A DNA stretch of 64,000 bases from OCS116 cluster bacterium AG-435-F03 (GCA_003212795.1 QCOV01000002.1:186001-250000); one strand, 5' to 3'; shown: positions 17,949 through 28,674, counted from the first letter of the stretch. Numbers and translations are program-made. Notes: generated from the letters alone by a model not told the origin.

Positions 17949-18971
17949 TTACTTTGAGGCTGCAGCAGTTAAGCGCAAAACAATATTACCCGCTATGGTC
18001 TTTGAAAGCTCAGGTGATCTTTTTATTTCTGTCTCACCTTCATTTATTATTGTAAGCGCCCTCTCTATTTTTTGAAGATTCCAAAGCCTTATTTGTCTGG
18101 CAAAGTTATCTTTTTCCTTAAAGAAAACAGGTGGCTTTAATTCATTCATTGCCTCTGTTAAATTTTTACCTGAATCCATAGCAATAAGTGTATTATGTAT
18201 TCTTTGAAAAAAGTTAGATAAACTATTTAAAACCTGAATAGGTTGTTGTCCATTAGACTCAAGCTTATTAAAGCAGAATAAAGCATCATCAATCATACCA
18301 AGAGCTGCAGAATTACATAAGTTTTGAATTTCTACAGGTTTATCGGATAAAAGAACTTTATCTACGATATCAGAATCTATTGTTTTTTCTTCTTCTTCAA
18401 ACATATAAAGCATAATTAATTCAAGATTTGATTCTAGAGCTTTATTATTTTGCCCAGAAAAAGAAATAATTTTTTGTTTTGCGTCATTTGAGATTGAAAA
18501 ATTATTTGCATTTAAATAATTTTCGATGAAACCATGTGTATCCTTTATCGTGTCTTCATAAAAAGGAATTGATATAAAGTTATTAGATTTTTCAAATAAA
18601 GCTCTAAGTTTTGATCTAGGCCCTAATTTTCCTGATTTAACAAGGATAAATGTTTTTTCCGTTGGCCTTTCTAAATAATTTTCTAGACACCCTGCTTTAT
18701 CGGTATCTAGCATATCAATCTTTATTATTTTAATTCCACCACTAAGCATTATTGTGTTTATCTCATTAAAAAAGATTTCATTTTGGTTTAAGATAATATT
18801 TGAGTTTAATTGCTGTGCCTCTAGCATTTCATCATTGTTTTGATTTAGTTGCTTATAAATTTCATCAAAATTTTTATTAACACGATATTCATTTGGGCCA
18901 TACAAGAGTGCACCAAACATTTTTAGTGGTTGAGTAACGAGATCATTAATATCTGAGATCTTTCCCTTCAT
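17949..18971 (-). CDS. holA: DNA polymerase III delta subunit (clamp loader)
   Basis: Clamp-loader subunit that opens the beta clamp. Recognised from KPLKMFGALLYGPNEYRV-type start, the DKAGCLENYLERPTEKTFILVKSG region, and the C-terminal collar helices (QPIQVLNSLSNFFQRIHNTLIAMDSG). Length 340 is as expected for HolA. It is convergent with parB without a gap, and its start overlaps lptE by 4 bases, giving the leuS-lptE-holA order common to most proteobacteria. Confidence 0.9.
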   Translation of the reverse strand: MKGKISDINDLVTQPLKMFGALLYGPNEYRVNKNFDEIYKQLNQNNDEMLEAQQLNSNIILNQNEIFFNEINTIMLSGGIKIIKIDMLDTDKAGCLENYLERPTEKTFILVKSGKLGPRSKLRALFEKSNNFISIPFYEDTIKDTHGFIENYLNANNFSISNDAKQKIISFSGQNNKALESNLELIMLYMFEEEEKTIDSDIVDKVLLSDKPVEIQNLCNSAALGMIDDALFCFNKLESNGQQPIQVLNSLSNFFQRIHNTLIAMDSGKNLTEAMNELKPPVFFKEKDNFARQIRLWNLQKIERALTIINEGETEIKRSPELSKTIAGNIVLRLTAAASK

Positions 18972-19450
18972 TTCCCCTGATTTTTTTTGAAAAGCGCTAA
19001 TTGTCTTTTTATATCTTGTATAACTAATAACAAGATTCTATCTCTAGTATCTTGCTCAGCAACAAAGTTTGCATATGGTTCGGCCACCCTATTATACGCT
19101 GAGGATATTAGAGACTCTCCAGTAAATATTTCTTCTTCATCAATCTCTTTTTTGATACTAAATTTAACAGAAATGGCTATATTTTTTCTCAGTACTTTTT
19201 CATCTTCCCGTATATCTATATCCTCAAACTGTTCATCAATAGTAAAACTTATTATAAAATTATTAGATGTAGATAAAGGTTTTAAAGCCTCATCTAATCC
19301 CTTGTAAATAATTAAAGAACTTTCACTTTTATTATTTGGTTCATTAACAATAAAGCCCGATAAAGATTCAATATTATAAAGAGGCTGGAAACCACAAGAT
19401 TGAAGAAAAAAAACAAAGAGAATAATTATTATATTTTTTCTAAACAACAA
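18968..19450 (-). CDS. lptE: LPS-assembly lipoprotein LptE
   Basis: Outer-membrane lipoprotein plug of the LptD/E translocon that delivers lipopolysaccharide to the cell surface. Signal peptide with lipobox: [20 protein letters not shown] puts the lipidated Cys at residue 19, followed by the GFQPLY motif typical of LptE. 160 residues. Start is TTG (19450 or 19447), overlapping the end of leuS. Sequence is poorly conserved beyond the N-terminus; the call rests on lipobox, GFxPLY and leuS-holA context. Confidence 0.85.
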   Translation of the reverse strand: MLFRKNIIIILFVFFLQSCGFQPLYNIESLSGFIVNEPNNKSESSLIIYKGLDEALKPLSTSNNFIISFTIDEQFEDIDIREDEKVLRKNIAISVKFSIKKEIDEEEIFTGESLISSAYNRVAEPYANFVAEQDTRDRILLLVIQDIKRQLALFKKNQGK

Positions 19451-22007
19451 AATTTAAAATCCTTCCCTTAACATAAATTATTTTCTTAATTTCTTTACCC
19501 GCTAGATCATTCTTTATTTTATTATTATTTTTTGCGACTTCAACAGCTTCTTTTTCCTCAGCTGTTATTGGTAGGCTTAATTCACCTCGCTTTTTTCCAT
19601 TTATTTGAACAACAATCTTTGCGTCTTCATTATCTGTTAGGCTTTCATCAAACTCTGGCCAAGATTGTTTACAGGCTAAACCATCAAAACCAGCATATAC
19701 CCATGACTCTTCAGCTAAATGAGGAACGAAAGGTGATAAAATTACTATTAGATTTTTCAAAATTTTAGAGGCAGTTTGACCATTTATTTTTTCTTTCGTT
19801 TCTGATTTGGAAAGCTCTCCAATAAGAGAATATATGTTTGCAATAGCTTTATTAAATGACATTGTTTCAAGATTAAAGGTGATATCTTTGATGCCTTTAT
19901 TAATAATTTTCATAAATTGTACTTGTTCAGATGTATTTTTAATGCCTTTTTGTTCAACAATTTCTTTATACTCCAGAATTGTTCTCCATATTTTGTTTAT
20001 AAACTTATTAGAGGATTCTATACCTGCCTCTGTCCAGAAAATGTCTCTATCAGGAGGAGAATCAGAAAGGACAAACCATCTTGCTGTATCTGCACCATAT
20101 AGTTTAATAATATCGTCCGGATCAACTATATTCTTTTTTGACTTTGACATTTTTTCTGAGGGACCAACTTTTATTTTCTCGCCAGTATCTTTATGGTGGG
20201 CGTCTTGTTTGTTATCTCCTTTTCTCACAAATTTTGGCTCTATCCAATCACCCTTTTCGTTAGAATATGTTTCATGACAAACCATTCCTTGAGTAAACAT
20301 ACCATCAAATGGCTCTTTAATTTCTAGATGACCTGTAATTTTTAAGGCCCGCGTAAAAAACCTAGAATATAGTAGATGTAAAATTGCATGCTCTATTCCT
20401 CCAATATACTGATCAACAGGCAACCAGTAATTTGCTTCATCTTTATTAATTGGCTTAGAGTTATCAAGCTCACAAAATCTCGCAAAATACCATGAAGAGT
20501 CAATAAATGTATCAAATGTATCAGTTTCTCTTATCGCTTTCAGCCCAGTTTCTTTGCAAGTTGTATATTTCCAGGTAGGGTGTTTTTCTAATGGATTACC
20601 TGGCTGTGAAAAGTCAATATCTTCGGGCAATGTTATAGGAAGTTCGTCTATTGGAACTGGAATTATTGCGCCATCTTCTCTGTGCAAAATGGGTATCGGA
20701 CAACCCCAGTATCTTTGTCTTGAAATTCCCCAATCTCTTAATCTATAATTTATTTCCTTTTTTCCTATTTTTAATTCCTTTAGTTTATTAATAGCAGCCT
20801 TTTTGGCTTCATCTATGTCTAGCCCATCTAGGAATTTTGAATTAATAATCTTTCCTTCTCCAAGGTAAGCTTCATTTTCAATTACCATATCTTTTTTGTT
20901 TAAATTCTCTGGACATACTACGGGCAAAACAGGAAGATTGTATTTTCTAGCAAAATCTAGGTCTCTTTGATCATGTGCTGGACAGCCAAAAATTGCGCCT
21001 TTACCATAAGATGATAATACAAAATTAGCTATATAAACCGGAAGTTCTATATCTTTATCGAATGGGTGCTTTACTTTAATTCCAGTATCAAATCCTTCTT
21101 TCGCAACTTTTTCTATAGCTTCTTCAGAAGATGCGATTTTTTGGCACTTTTCTATAAATTTTAGAGCATTATCGTTATTCTGAGATATTATGGTTGCTAT
21201 TTCGTGATCAGGAGCAACAGCACAAAAACTTGCACCAAACAATGTGTCGGGTCTTGTTGTGTATACATCAATCTTGTCAGCAATCTTTGAAAACTCCTCC
21301 ATTACTTTGAAGCTAAAAACTGCACCTGTAGATTTTCCTATCCAATTTTTTTGCATAAGTTTTACTTTTTCAGGCCACTTATCTAATTCTTCTAAACCAT
21401 CAAGCAAATCATCGGAAAAATCTGAAATTTTTAGAAACCACTGATTTAGCTTTCTTCTTTCAACTTCTGCACCAGATCTCCAACCTAAACCATCTATCAC
21501 TTGTTCATTTGCTAATACTGTATTGTCTACAGGATCCCAATTAACTTCACTTTCTTTTCTATAAACAAGATCATTTTTTAAGAAATCAATGAAGATAGTT
21601 TGTTGATGCTTAATGTAATCATGATCACAAGTTGCAAACTCACGGTCCCAATCAATCGCAAGGCCTAGAGATTTTAACTGTTCTCTCATGCTATCGATAT
21701 TTTTATAAGTCCATTCTTTAGGGTGAATTTTGTTTTCCATAGCGGCGTTTTCTGCTGGCATACCAAAAGCATCCCATCCCATAGGATGTAATACATTATC
21801 ACCTTTGGTTATTCTGTACCTAGTTATCACATCGCCTATTGTATAGTTCCTGACATGGCCCATATGAATTCTTCCTGAGGGGTAAGGAAACATTTCTAGT
21901 ATATATTTCTTTGGTAAATTTTTATCAGATTTTTCAGAGGCAAAGGATTTTTCCTTAGACCACAAATCTTGCCAATAAGGTTCTATTTTTTTTGGGCTAT
22001 AATCCAT
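19440..22007 (-). CDS. leuS: Leucyl-tRNA synthetase
   Basis: Class I aminoacyl-tRNA synthetase. HIGH-type motif [17 protein letters not shown] near residue 40, editing domain with [26 protein letters not shown] loop, and C-terminal anticodon/UNE domains ending [15 protein letters not shown]. 855 residues, normal. It follows the DUF3576 lipoprotein gene by 8 bases and overlaps lptE. Confidence 0.97.
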   Translation of the reverse strand: MDYSPKKIEPYWQDLWSKEKSFASEKSDKNLPKKYILEMFPYPSGRIHMGHVRNYTIGDVITRYRITKGDNVLHPMGWDAFGMPAENAAMENKIHPKEWTYKNIDSMREQLKSLGLAIDWDREFATCDHDYIKHQQTIFIDFLKNDLVYRKESEVNWDPVDNTVLANEQVIDGLGWRSGAEVERRKLNQWFLKISDFSDDLLDGLEELDKWPEKVKLMQKNWIGKSTGAVFSFKVMEEFSKIADKIDVYTTRPDTLFGASFCAVAPDHEIATIISQNNDNALKFIEKCQKIASSEEAIEKVAKEGFDTGIKVKHPFDKDIELPVYIANFVLSSYGKGAIFGCPAHDQRDLDFARKYNLPVLPVVCPENLNKKDMVIENEAYLGEGKIINSKFLDGLDIDEAKKAAINKLKELKIGKKEINYRLRDWGISRQRYWGCPIPILHREDGAIIPVPIDELPITLPEDIDFSQPGNPLEKHPTWKYTTCKETGLKAIRETDTFDTFIDSSWYFARFCELDNSKPINKDEANYWLPVDQYIGGIEHAILHLLYSRFFTRALKITGHLEIKEPFDGMFTQGMVCHETYSNEKGDWIEPKFVRKGDNKQDAHHKDTGEKIKVGPSEKMSKSKKNIVDPDDIIKLYGADTARWFVLSDSPPDRDIFWTEAGIESSNKFINKIWRTILEYKEIVEQKGIKNTSEQVQFMKIINKGIKDITFNLETMSFNKAIANIYSLIGELSKSETKEKINGQTASKILKNLIVILSPFVPHLAEESWVYAGFDGLACKQSWPEFDESLTDNEDAKIVVQINGKKRGELSLPITAEEKEAVEVAKNNNKIKNDLAGKEIKKIIYVKGRILNFVV

Positions 22008-22015
22008 TAATATAC

Positions 22016-22450
22016 TTATTCAAAGGCTTTGCTTCCAAGCCTAAGCTCTCTAGCCTTTGTAAGAATTGAATTCTCTATTAATTTTGCTGTTTCAGGGTTT
22101 ACTTCAGCGTCTTCCCATTCATTATCAGATTTAATTTGTCTGAATACAGCAACTTCTATAGCGTCTGCCCTTAATCTTCTATCTTTTATATAGACAAAAA
22201 CCTTAGTTCTTTCATTCGTTATGCCTTCACCACTATACCAGTTTGTTGATATTATACCGCCAGTAGAGTCGCTTTTATCAATTGGCATAAACATTAGAGT
22301 ATCAAGGCTTGCCCGCCATAAAAAAGCGTTTACAGCCATAGAGTATTGGGACTGCTCTATTTCAGAAATTGTTCTATCCGTTCTATTGCCGCAGGAACTT
22401 AATGAAAATATTACTACGAATACTAATAAAAATTTTAAAGGTATATTCAC
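22016..22450 (-). CDS. DUF3576 lipoprotein
   Basis: 144-residue exported lipoprotein: GTG start, hydrophobic stretch, lipobox FSLSSCG with Cys near 20. The body matches the alphaproteobacterial DUF3576 pattern ([45 protein letters not shown], ending KARELRLGS). Function unknown; conserved next to leuS in many alphaproteobacteria. First gene of a leftward unit with leuS, lptE and holA, divergent from yggS across 132 bases in which I see no clear promoter. Confidence 0.85.
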   Translation of the reverse strand: MNIPLKFLLVFVVIFSLSSCGNRTDRTISEIEQSQYSMAVNAFLWRASLDTLMFMPIDKSDSTGGIISTNWYSGEGITNERTKVFVYIKDRRLRADAIEVAVFRQIKSDNEWEDAEVNPETAKLIENSILTKARELRLGSKAFE

Positions 22451-22582
22451 ATAAATCTCCCAAGAAAGTTTATCTAATTTATTTAATATCAGAATTATTA
22501 AGCTAAAATAAACTAAAAATATAATAACTTCATCAAGATTAAATATTTTCTTTATTTATGAAAAATGATCTAAAATTAAATT

Positions 22583-23245
22583 ATGGAAGAAATTATTAAA
22601 AATTATAATACTGTTCTTGAACAAATTAGGATTTCTGCAGATGAGGCTGATAGAAATATGGACGAAATAAAACTAATTATTGTTACAAAAAAATTTGATG
22701 TTGAGAGTATAAAGCCCCTACTTGATATTGGGCATCTATATTATGGAGAAAACAGAGTACAAGAGGCTAAGGGCAAATGGCCAAATTTAATAAATGAATA
22801 TAAGAATATTGAATTAAATCTTATTGGACCACTTCAAACAAATAAAACTAAAATAGCTTTAGATTTATTTTCATCAATTCATACCATCGATAGAAAAAAA
22901 CTTGTTGATAAGATATTAGAATATCCGGAGAAGATTAAAGAAAATACGGAATTATTTATTCAAGTTAATTTGGCCGATGAAAAGCAAAAAACTGGAATCT
23001 CAATAGATAATTTTGATGAGTTTTATAATGATGCCATTAAAAACCTAAAAATAAATGGATTAATGTGTTTGCCCCCAAAAGACGATGATTCATCAATCTA
23101 CTTTGCTTTTTTGTATCAAATGGCAAAAAAAAATAATTTGAAAAATCTTAGTATGGGAATGAGTTCAGATTTCAAAGAAGCAATATTATTTGGTGCGACC
23201 CATATAAGGGTAGGCGAGGCTATAATGGGAGATAGGGTTGGATAA
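22583..23245 (+). CDS. YggS/PLPBP-family pyridoxal-phosphate homeostasis protein
   Basis: Single-domain PLP-binding TIM barrel involved in B6 vitamer and amino acid homeostasis, with no known catalytic turnover. PLP lysine in LIIVTKKF near residue 36, YYGENRVQEAKGKW, LIGPLQTNKTK (usually IGxLQxNK), FIQVNLADEKQKTG and the phosphate loop MGMSSDFKEAILFGATHIRVG. 220 residues, normal length. It ends 8 bases inside the following regulator gene. Confidence 0.93.
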   Translation: MEEIIKNYNTVLEQIRISADEADRNMDEIKLIIVTKKFDVESIKPLLDIGHLYYGENRVQEAKGKWPNLINEYKNIELNLIGPLQTNKTKIALDLFSSIHTIDRKKLVDKILEYPEKIKENTELFIQVNLADEKQKTGISIDNFDEFYNDAIKNLKINGLMCLPPKDDDSSIYFAFLYQMAKKNNLKNLSMGMSSDFKEAILFGATHIRVGEAIMGDRVG

Positions 23246-23852
23246 CCAAAAAGACAAAATCGCCATAATTGCAAACAACCAAAACTTACTTGATTTGTTA
23301 GAGGAGTCATTTTTATTATATGGAAAATTTTCAATATCTATTTTTACAAATAACTCAATCTTGGATTTAATAAAGAAAGTGGACAATACTAATGTCTTAC
23401 TTGTTTCCATTGATATTCTTGATAATCTTGATAAAAAATATTTGGATTTTTTCAGAGAAAATGAAAAGAAATCAATTTTTTTAATTAACAAAGAAGATAA
23501 AAAAGATATTTTGCTAGAAAAACAAATAAAACCAAAATCTATAATAAATATACCATTAAGCATTAGTAATGTTATTCAGATAATTGAGGGCCTGATAAGA
23601 GAGGAAGCAAATAAAATGAATGATATTATAATTGGTAACTTTTCTCTTGATGTTGTGGGTAGAAAAATATCTTTAAATAAGATTAATGAGAAATTAACCG
23701 AGAAGGAAACAGAAATCCTTTGGAAGCTTTTGAATAAAATTGATCATCGGATACCTCAAAAGGAATTTCTTAAAGAAATATGGGGGTATGATGAAAATAT
23801 CGAAACAAGAACACTTGAGACCCATATATATAGAATAAGAAAAAAAACTTAA
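23238..23852 (+). CDS. OmpR-type response regulator with degenerate receiver; C-terminus frameshifted
   Basis: TTG start overlapping yggS. The C-terminal half (about 128-204) is a winged-helix OmpR/PhoB DNA-binding domain (LTEKETEILWKLL, WGYDENIETRTLETHIYRIRKK). The N-terminal half has receiver-like spacing but lacks the key residues: the acidic pair is replaced by NN (IIANNQ), the phospho-Asp position reads VSID, and the conserved Lys before Pro is Asn (NIP). The frame stops in an 8-base A run (23840-23847). Removing one A restores a reading frame to 23928 that supplies the missing wing (LNSIGAKDYKI...). It is therefore either a sequencing error, a slippage site or a truncated gene. Probably phosphorylation-independent. 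Confidence 0.8.
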   Translation: MDNQKDKIAIIANNQNLLDLLEESFLLYGKFSISIFTNNSILDLIKKVDNTNVLLVSIDILDNLDKKYLDFFRENEKKSIFLINKEDKKDILLEKQIKPKSIINIPLSISNVIQIIEGLIREEANKMNDIIIGNFSLDVVGRKISLNKINEKLTEKETEILWKLLNKIDHRIPQKEFLKEIWGYDENIETRTLETHIYRIRKKT

Positions 23853-23920
23853 CTCCATAGGGGCTAAAGATTATAAAATTAACAATATTGATAATTCATA
23901 TATCTTAAGTCTAAAAAAAC

Positions 23921-24727
23921 TTAATTAAATTTAAAATCTGCAACAACAGGAACATGATCTGAGGGCCTTTTCCATCCGCGTATATTTTTCTCTATAAAGG
24001 TTTTTTCTAAATGTTTAGACATTTTTTGACTAACCCAAATGTGATCGAGTCTTCTGCCCCTATTTGATTTTTTCCAGTCTTTTGCTCTATAGCTCCACCA
24101 GCTGTATATCTTTTTCTCGTAGCCTTGAGTTAGCCTGATTGCGTCTTCAAATTGAAAAGATTTTAAAAATTTTTTCAATTTTTTAATTTCTATTTCTGTA
24201 TGACTGACAATATTTTTTAATTGCTGATGAGACCATACATCCATTTCATGAGGGGCAATATTTAGATCCCCTACTAAAACAACTAAATCATTGTTGACTG
24301 ACTTTTTATTAGAAAATAATTTCGCAGCTTCTTCTAAAAATTTAAGCTTATGTTTAAATTTGACATTGATTTTAGGGTCTGGCTCATCTCCACCAGCAGG
24401 GACATAAAAGTTATGAATGCTAATTTTTCTATTTTTATAGAGAAATTTAATACTCATATGGCGCGCATCATCCTTATTACAGAAAATATGTTTTTTGATA
24501 GAATTAATTGGATGCTTTGAAGCTATACAAACACCGTTGTACCCTTTTATCCCAAAGGCCTCAGTATCAATAAAGCCCATCTTTTCAAAATCTTTAAAGG
24601 GAAAGTCTTCTTTTAAGCATTTTGTTTCTTGTAGACATAAGATATCTGGGTTAAGTTTTTTAACTACTTTCTTTACAGAATTAATCCTTAACCTTACTGA
24701 ATTTATATTCCAGGTAACAACTCTCAT
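23921..24727 (-). CDS. xthA: Exodeoxyribonuclease III (AP endonuclease)
   Basis: AP endonuclease/3'-exonuclease of base-excision repair. EEP fold: WNINSVRLR, catalytic Glu34 in CLQETKC, GDLNIAPHEMDV, RRLDHIWVS and the terminal SDHVPVVADF with the catalytic His. 268 residues, normal. Converges with the regulator gene: its stop overlaps the restored frame of that gene by 8 bases. Confidence 0.95.
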   Translation of the reverse strand: MRVVTWNINSVRLRINSVKKVVKKLNPDILCLQETKCLKEDFPFKDFEKMGFIDTEAFGIKGYNGVCIASKHPINSIKKHIFCNKDDARHMSIKFLYKNRKISIHNFYVPAGGDEPDPKINVKFKHKLKFLEEAAKLFSNKKSVNNDLVVLVGDLNIAPHEMDVWSHQQLKNIVSHTEIEIKKLKKFLKSFQFEDAIRLTQGYEKKIYSWWSYRAKDWKKSNRGRRLDHIWVSQKMSKHLEKTFIEKNIRGWKRPSDHVPVVADFKFN

Positions 24728-24738
24728 TTTTTATTTTA

Positions 24739-25812
24739 TTATGAGTCTAAGATATTATCCCACATCTCATCGATCATCATTTCATAATCAAAATCCATAA
24801 TTATTGATGTGTCCTCATATCTTTCAAAGATTTGAGCATCAGGGAATATTCTAGGATCACTTTTGTAACTATCTTTTAGAATTTCAAATGACATCTGATT
24901 AGCAGTGGCTAATTGATTGTTTATAGCTATGTTTCTTCCAATTTCAGCATCTAAAATTGCATTGATATAATAATGCGCAGATTCCTTGTTATTTGATTTC
25001 GCAGATATACAAATTATATCCTGCCAAATTAAACTACCCTCTCTTGGATAAACAAACCCAATATTTTTATCTTTTTCTATTACTTCAAGAGCTTCTTCAT
25101 TTGTTGCAATTGCTAAATCAACTTCATCAGCTAGAATTAGTGCGATACCATCGGAATTTCCAAAATTTTTAATATGTTCTTTCTGTCTTTTAAGAAGGCC
25201 CTCAGCTTGGTTAATCCAGCTTGGATCATTTGAATTAGCTGAAATTCCTATATATTTTAAAGCTATTTGTATTAATGTTCTTCCATCATTGATCAAGGCA
25301 ACTCTTCCGGAATATTTATCTGAATCTAAAAGCCATCTCCAAGTAGCAGGAGGATTATCAAATTTATCCTTTCTGTACAAGATACCAATACCGCCCCATG
25401 TTAAAGGTACTGAGTATTTTCTGCCGTCATCATAATTAGATTTTAAAAACTGAGGATTTATATAACCAATATTTTCAATTAGAGAATTATCTAATTCAGC
25501 CATCTTTTCTTCATATATAGATTCTTCAATTAAGTAGTTTCTTGCAATTATTACATCAGCTGTTTCTTCATAATCAGCGAAGTCTAGTTCTTCATTTTTT
25601 GAGTAAAATGATGTTTTAATTGGAATATTTATGGATTTATCTAATTTTGATAAATCTCTTTTTTCTACATACTCTTCCGGCATAATTACTGAAAAAGAGA
25701 TTTCTTCTTGGGCATTAGACTTTACTGACCAAACAAGAAGTGTAATTATAATTAGCCCTGAAAAAAATTTTAAAAGACTTACATTGCTTCCAATTACTTT
25801 TATATTACTCAT
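24739..25812 (-). CDS. PotD/PotF-like periplasmic substrate-binding protein
   Basis: 357-residue exported solute-binding protein. Hydrophobic signal segment at about 13-32 followed by SNAQEE. Body typical of spermidine/putrescine-type binding proteins (YSVPLTWGGIGILYRKDKFDNPPATWRWLLDSDKYSGRVALIND, broken here for length: see YSVPLTWGGIGILYRKDKF; then WQDIICISAKSNNKESAHYYINAIL). No permease or ATPase genes are adjacent, so it is an orphan here and its ligand (polyamine or other) is not established. Lies between xthA and lolA. Confidence 0.75.
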   Translation of the reverse strand: MSNIKVIGSNVSLLKFFSGLIIITLLVWSVKSNAQEEISFSVIMPEEYVEKRDLSKLDKSINIPIKTSFYSKNEELDFADYEETADVIIARNYLIEESIYEEKMAELDNSLIENIGYINPQFLKSNYDDGRKYSVPLTWGGIGILYRKDKFDNPPATWRWLLDSDKYSGRVALINDGRTLIQIALKYIGISANSNDPSWINQAEGLLKRQKEHIKNFGNSDGIALILADEVDLAIATNEEALEVIEKDKNIGFVYPREGSLIWQDIICISAKSNNKESAHYYINAILDAEIGRNIAINNQLATANQMSFEILKDSYKSDPRIFPDAQIFERYEDTSIIMDFDYEMMIDEMWDNILDS

Positions 25813-25871
25813 AATTTACCTCTCCACAAAACTCTATACTCTTATATATATAAGATTTTCTAATGAAAACA

Positions 25872-26468
25872 TTATTTTGTAATAAAATACTGTTTTTCCA
25901 CATTTTCTTTGAATTTTAACTTAGAAAAAAAAATATTTGTTACTTTTTTTTGATGATCAGTAAATTTCCATTGACGAAGAATAGGTCTAGGATAATCAAA
26001 TATAACTTCCAAGGAATTTCTCTCGTTTTTATCATTAAAGCTTATAAAAATCTTTCCTATATTTTGATCTACAATGGATGTTTCAAAATATCTTTCAATA
26101 TCAGCATCTTTATTTAAAAGTTCTAATATCGGGTTATTATTGATTGAATAATTTTGGAAACCTTCTATTTTTTTTTCTTTGAAAAATAATTTCCCAGATT
26201 TATAAATTATTATTGTTTCAGAGGGGAGGCTGTAATGAAAAGCTATTTCATTTTCATTGTTTACCCAAAAATTTCCTTTTGAAATATTTCCAACATGATC
26301 AATTTGCGTAAATGCTCCTGTAAGATTATTAAAATTTTTAATATAGCTTATTGTGGTTTGTTTCCATGTATTCAGATTTTCTTTTTGATTTTGGTTATCA
26401 ATATTACCAAGAACTGGGAATGAAAAGATTATAAGTATAATAAGGTTTATTTTTAAAAGGCGAAACAT
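25872..26468 (-). CDS. lolA: Outer-membrane lipoprotein carrier protein LolA
   Basis: Periplasmic chaperone that ferries lipoproteins to the outer membrane. Signal peptide (about 1-21, ending PVLGN), then the LolA-like pattern NFNNLTGAFTQIDHVGNISKGNFWV, broken-beta-barrel strands, and NPILELLNKDADIERYF. 198 residues. It lies 10 bases after ftsK on the same strand, a typical alphaproteobacterial pair. Sequence is divergent, so the call leans on the FTQ...GxFW motif and context. Confidence 0.85.
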   Translation of the reverse strand: MFRLLKINLIILIIFSFPVLGNIDNQNQKENLNTWKQTTISYIKNFNNLTGAFTQIDHVGNISKGNFWVNNENEIAFHYSLPSETIIIYKSGKLFFKEKKIEGFQNYSINNNPILELLNKDADIERYFETSIVDQNIGKIFISFNDKNERNSLEVIFDYPRPILRQWKFTDHQKKVTNIFFSKLKFKENVEKQYFITK

Positions 26469-26478
26469 TAGTCTGAAC

Positions 26479-28674
26479 TTATAGAAGCTCCCTTTTCCCT
26501 TGAGTATTTGGTGCTGAAACTATTCCTTTTTCTTCCATCTCCTCAACAATCCTTGCTGCACGATTATATCCTATCTGTAATTTTCTTTGGATATAACTAA
26601 TTGATACCCTTTTATCATTTGTAACAATTGAGACAGCTTGATTATATAAGGTATCTTCACTGTTATTTTCAAAAGAAGATAAATCATCTTTCTCATCTTT
26701 TTCTTCAACTATTTCATCAATGTAATCTGGATTTTCTTGTTTACGAATGTGTGAAACTATTCTTTCTACCTCTGAATCTGAAACAAATGCACCATGTACT
26801 CTGGTAACTCTTCCTCCCTCTGACAAGAATAACATATCACCGTTTCCAAGTAATTGCTCTGCTCCCATTTCATTTAGGATGGTTCTACTGTCAATCATCG
26901 ATGCTACCCTAAATGAAATCCTAGTAGGAAAATTTGCTTTTATTGTTCCCGTAACAACATCTACACTTGGTCGTTGAGTAGCCATAATAACATGTATTCC
27001 GGCTGCTCTTGCCATTTGAGCAAGTCTCTGAACTAAATGCTCAATATCATTCCTTGCAACCAACATCAAGTCTGCCATTTCATCAATAACAACTACAATA
27101 AAAGGTAGTTTCTCTGCTACTACCTCTTCTTCTTCATAAATTGGATCTTGGTTTTCATCATATCCTGTGTGAACCCTTCTTTTAAAAGTTTTGTTTTGAA
27201 GGCTATATTCCTCAGCTTTTCGATTATACTCGGCCATATTTCTTACCGATAGAATAGCCATTTTTTTGTATCGCTCCTCCATTTCTCGAACAACCCACTT
27301 AAGTGCAACCACAGCTTTATTTGGATTTGTAACAACTGGCGTTAATAAATGAGGAATGCCATCATAAACAGATAATTCTAACATTTTGGGATCAACCATT
27401 ATTAGCCTACAATCTTCTGGTTTAAATTTATATAAAATTGACAAAATCATTCCGTTTATACCTACAGATTTACCCGAACCAGTTGTGCCCGAAATAAGCA
27501 AATGTGGCATCAAAGAAAGATCTGCAATAATTGGTGTTCCACCAATATCCTTTCCTAGACTTAAAGGTATGCCTTTTGTTTGTTTTTCGAAATTATCAGA
27601 GTCAAATATTTCGCGTAAATAAACTGTATTTCTGTTTTCATTTGGTAGCTCAATACCTATTGAGTTTTTCCCAGGAACAACAGCAATTCTTACTGATGCT
27701 ACAGCCATCTCCCTGGCAATGTCATCGGTTAAACTTATAACTCTCTTCGTTTTAATTCCTGGTGCAGGCTTTAATTCATAAAGCGTAACAACTGGACCTG
27801 GCCTTACAATATCTATTTCACCTTCAACACCAAATTCTTTAAGAGCATTTGAGAGTTTATTTCTATTTTCTTCAATTAAATCATCTGGAATAGTATTTTT
27901 ATTATTTTCATCTGCCTCTTTTAATAAATCAAGTGAAGGAAGCTCATATCCATCAGGATTTGATTTCACTCTCATTGTTTTCTTTTCGACTGCTTTTGGC
28001 ACAGCTTTTTTAATTGGCCGAACTTCCTCATCTTTAGATATAATCTTTACTTGCTTTGGCCTATCTTCTTTAACAATAGTTTTCGAAGCCTTAACCTCTT
28101 TTTCTAAAATCTTTTTGCTTGGCAATAACGCTTTAGTTCCAAGCATTAGAGAAGTTGCCGTTAACAAAAGAACGAGAATATTTTTGTAATAATTGGTGAT
28201 CTCTACTTCTATTAAATTACCTAAATAGATTAATTGATTATTTAATAAGTACCCAAATACTCCTCCATTTTCCGAAATAATATGACCTGAAAAAGACAAT
28301 GTAATTACACAAATAAATAAAAGTACAATTACTTTAAATGGTTTTTGTGATCTTTTGGTTAAAGAGAAAAAACCATATATGATTAGACCTATAGATATCA
28401 ATATTGATGCGAAACCAAATGCCTGTATTAATAAATCTGCAGCATATGAACCAGGGTAGCTAATTAAATTATTTGATAAATCGTCTGATGAGGTATTTAA
28501 GCTTGGATCAAATTTATTATAGCTAAGGATTGATATTGTGATTAAAACTCCAATAATCATAAGGCCAATATTTGTTAAGAAATTTATTAAAAATTTTAGT
28601 ACTCTGATTAACAATTCATATAAATAGCGTAATGCCATTCTGGGATAAAAAGTTATTTTAGAAACAATGCTCAT
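26479..28674 (-). CDS. ftsK: DNA translocase FtsK/SpoIIIE
   Basis: Septal DNA pump that clears the chromosome dimer region at division. Four N-terminal membrane segments (about 28-50, 74-100, 112-132, 163-181), a short charged linker (about 190-265, much shorter than in E. coli), the RecA-like motor with Walker A SGTTGSGKSVGING and Walker B VVIDEMADLML, and the gamma winged-helix domain ending DKRVSISYIQRKLQIGYNRA. 731 residues, on the short side for the family. It leads lolA and is divergent from a UbiH-like gene; an exact DnaA box lies 59 bases upstream. Confidence 0.96.
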   Translation of the reverse strand: MSIVSKITFYPRMALRYLYELLIRVLKFLINFLTNIGLMIIGVLITISILSYNKFDPSLNTSSDDLSNNLISYPGSYAADLLIQAFGFASILISIGLIIYGFFSLTKRSQKPFKVIVLLFICVITLSFSGHIISENGGVFGYLLNNQLIYLGNLIEVEITNYYKNILVLLLTATSLMLGTKALLPSKKILEKEVKASKTIVKEDRPKQVKIISKDEEVRPIKKAVPKAVEKKTMRVKSNPDGYELPSLDLLKEADENNKNTIPDDLIEENRNKLSNALKEFGVEGEIDIVRPGPVVTLYELKPAPGIKTKRVISLTDDIAREMAVASVRIAVVPGKNSIGIELPNENRNTVYLREIFDSDNFEKQTKGIPLSLGKDIGGTPIIADLSLMPHLLISGTTGSGKSVGINGMILSILYKFKPEDCRLIMVDPKMLELSVYDGIPHLLTPVVTNPNKAVVALKWVVREMEERYKKMAILSVRNMAEYNRKAEEYSLQNKTFKRRVHTGYDENQDPIYEEEEVVAEKLPFIVVVIDEMADLMLVARNDIEHLVQRLAQMARAAGIHVIMATQRPSVDVVTGTIKANFPTRISFRVASMIDSRTILNEMGAEQLLGNGDMLFLSEGGRVTRVHGAFVSDSEVERIVSHIRKQENPDYIDEIVEEKDEKDDLSSFENNSEDTLYNQAVSIVTNDKRVSISYIQRKLQIGYNRAARIVEEMEEKGIVSAPNTQGKRELL

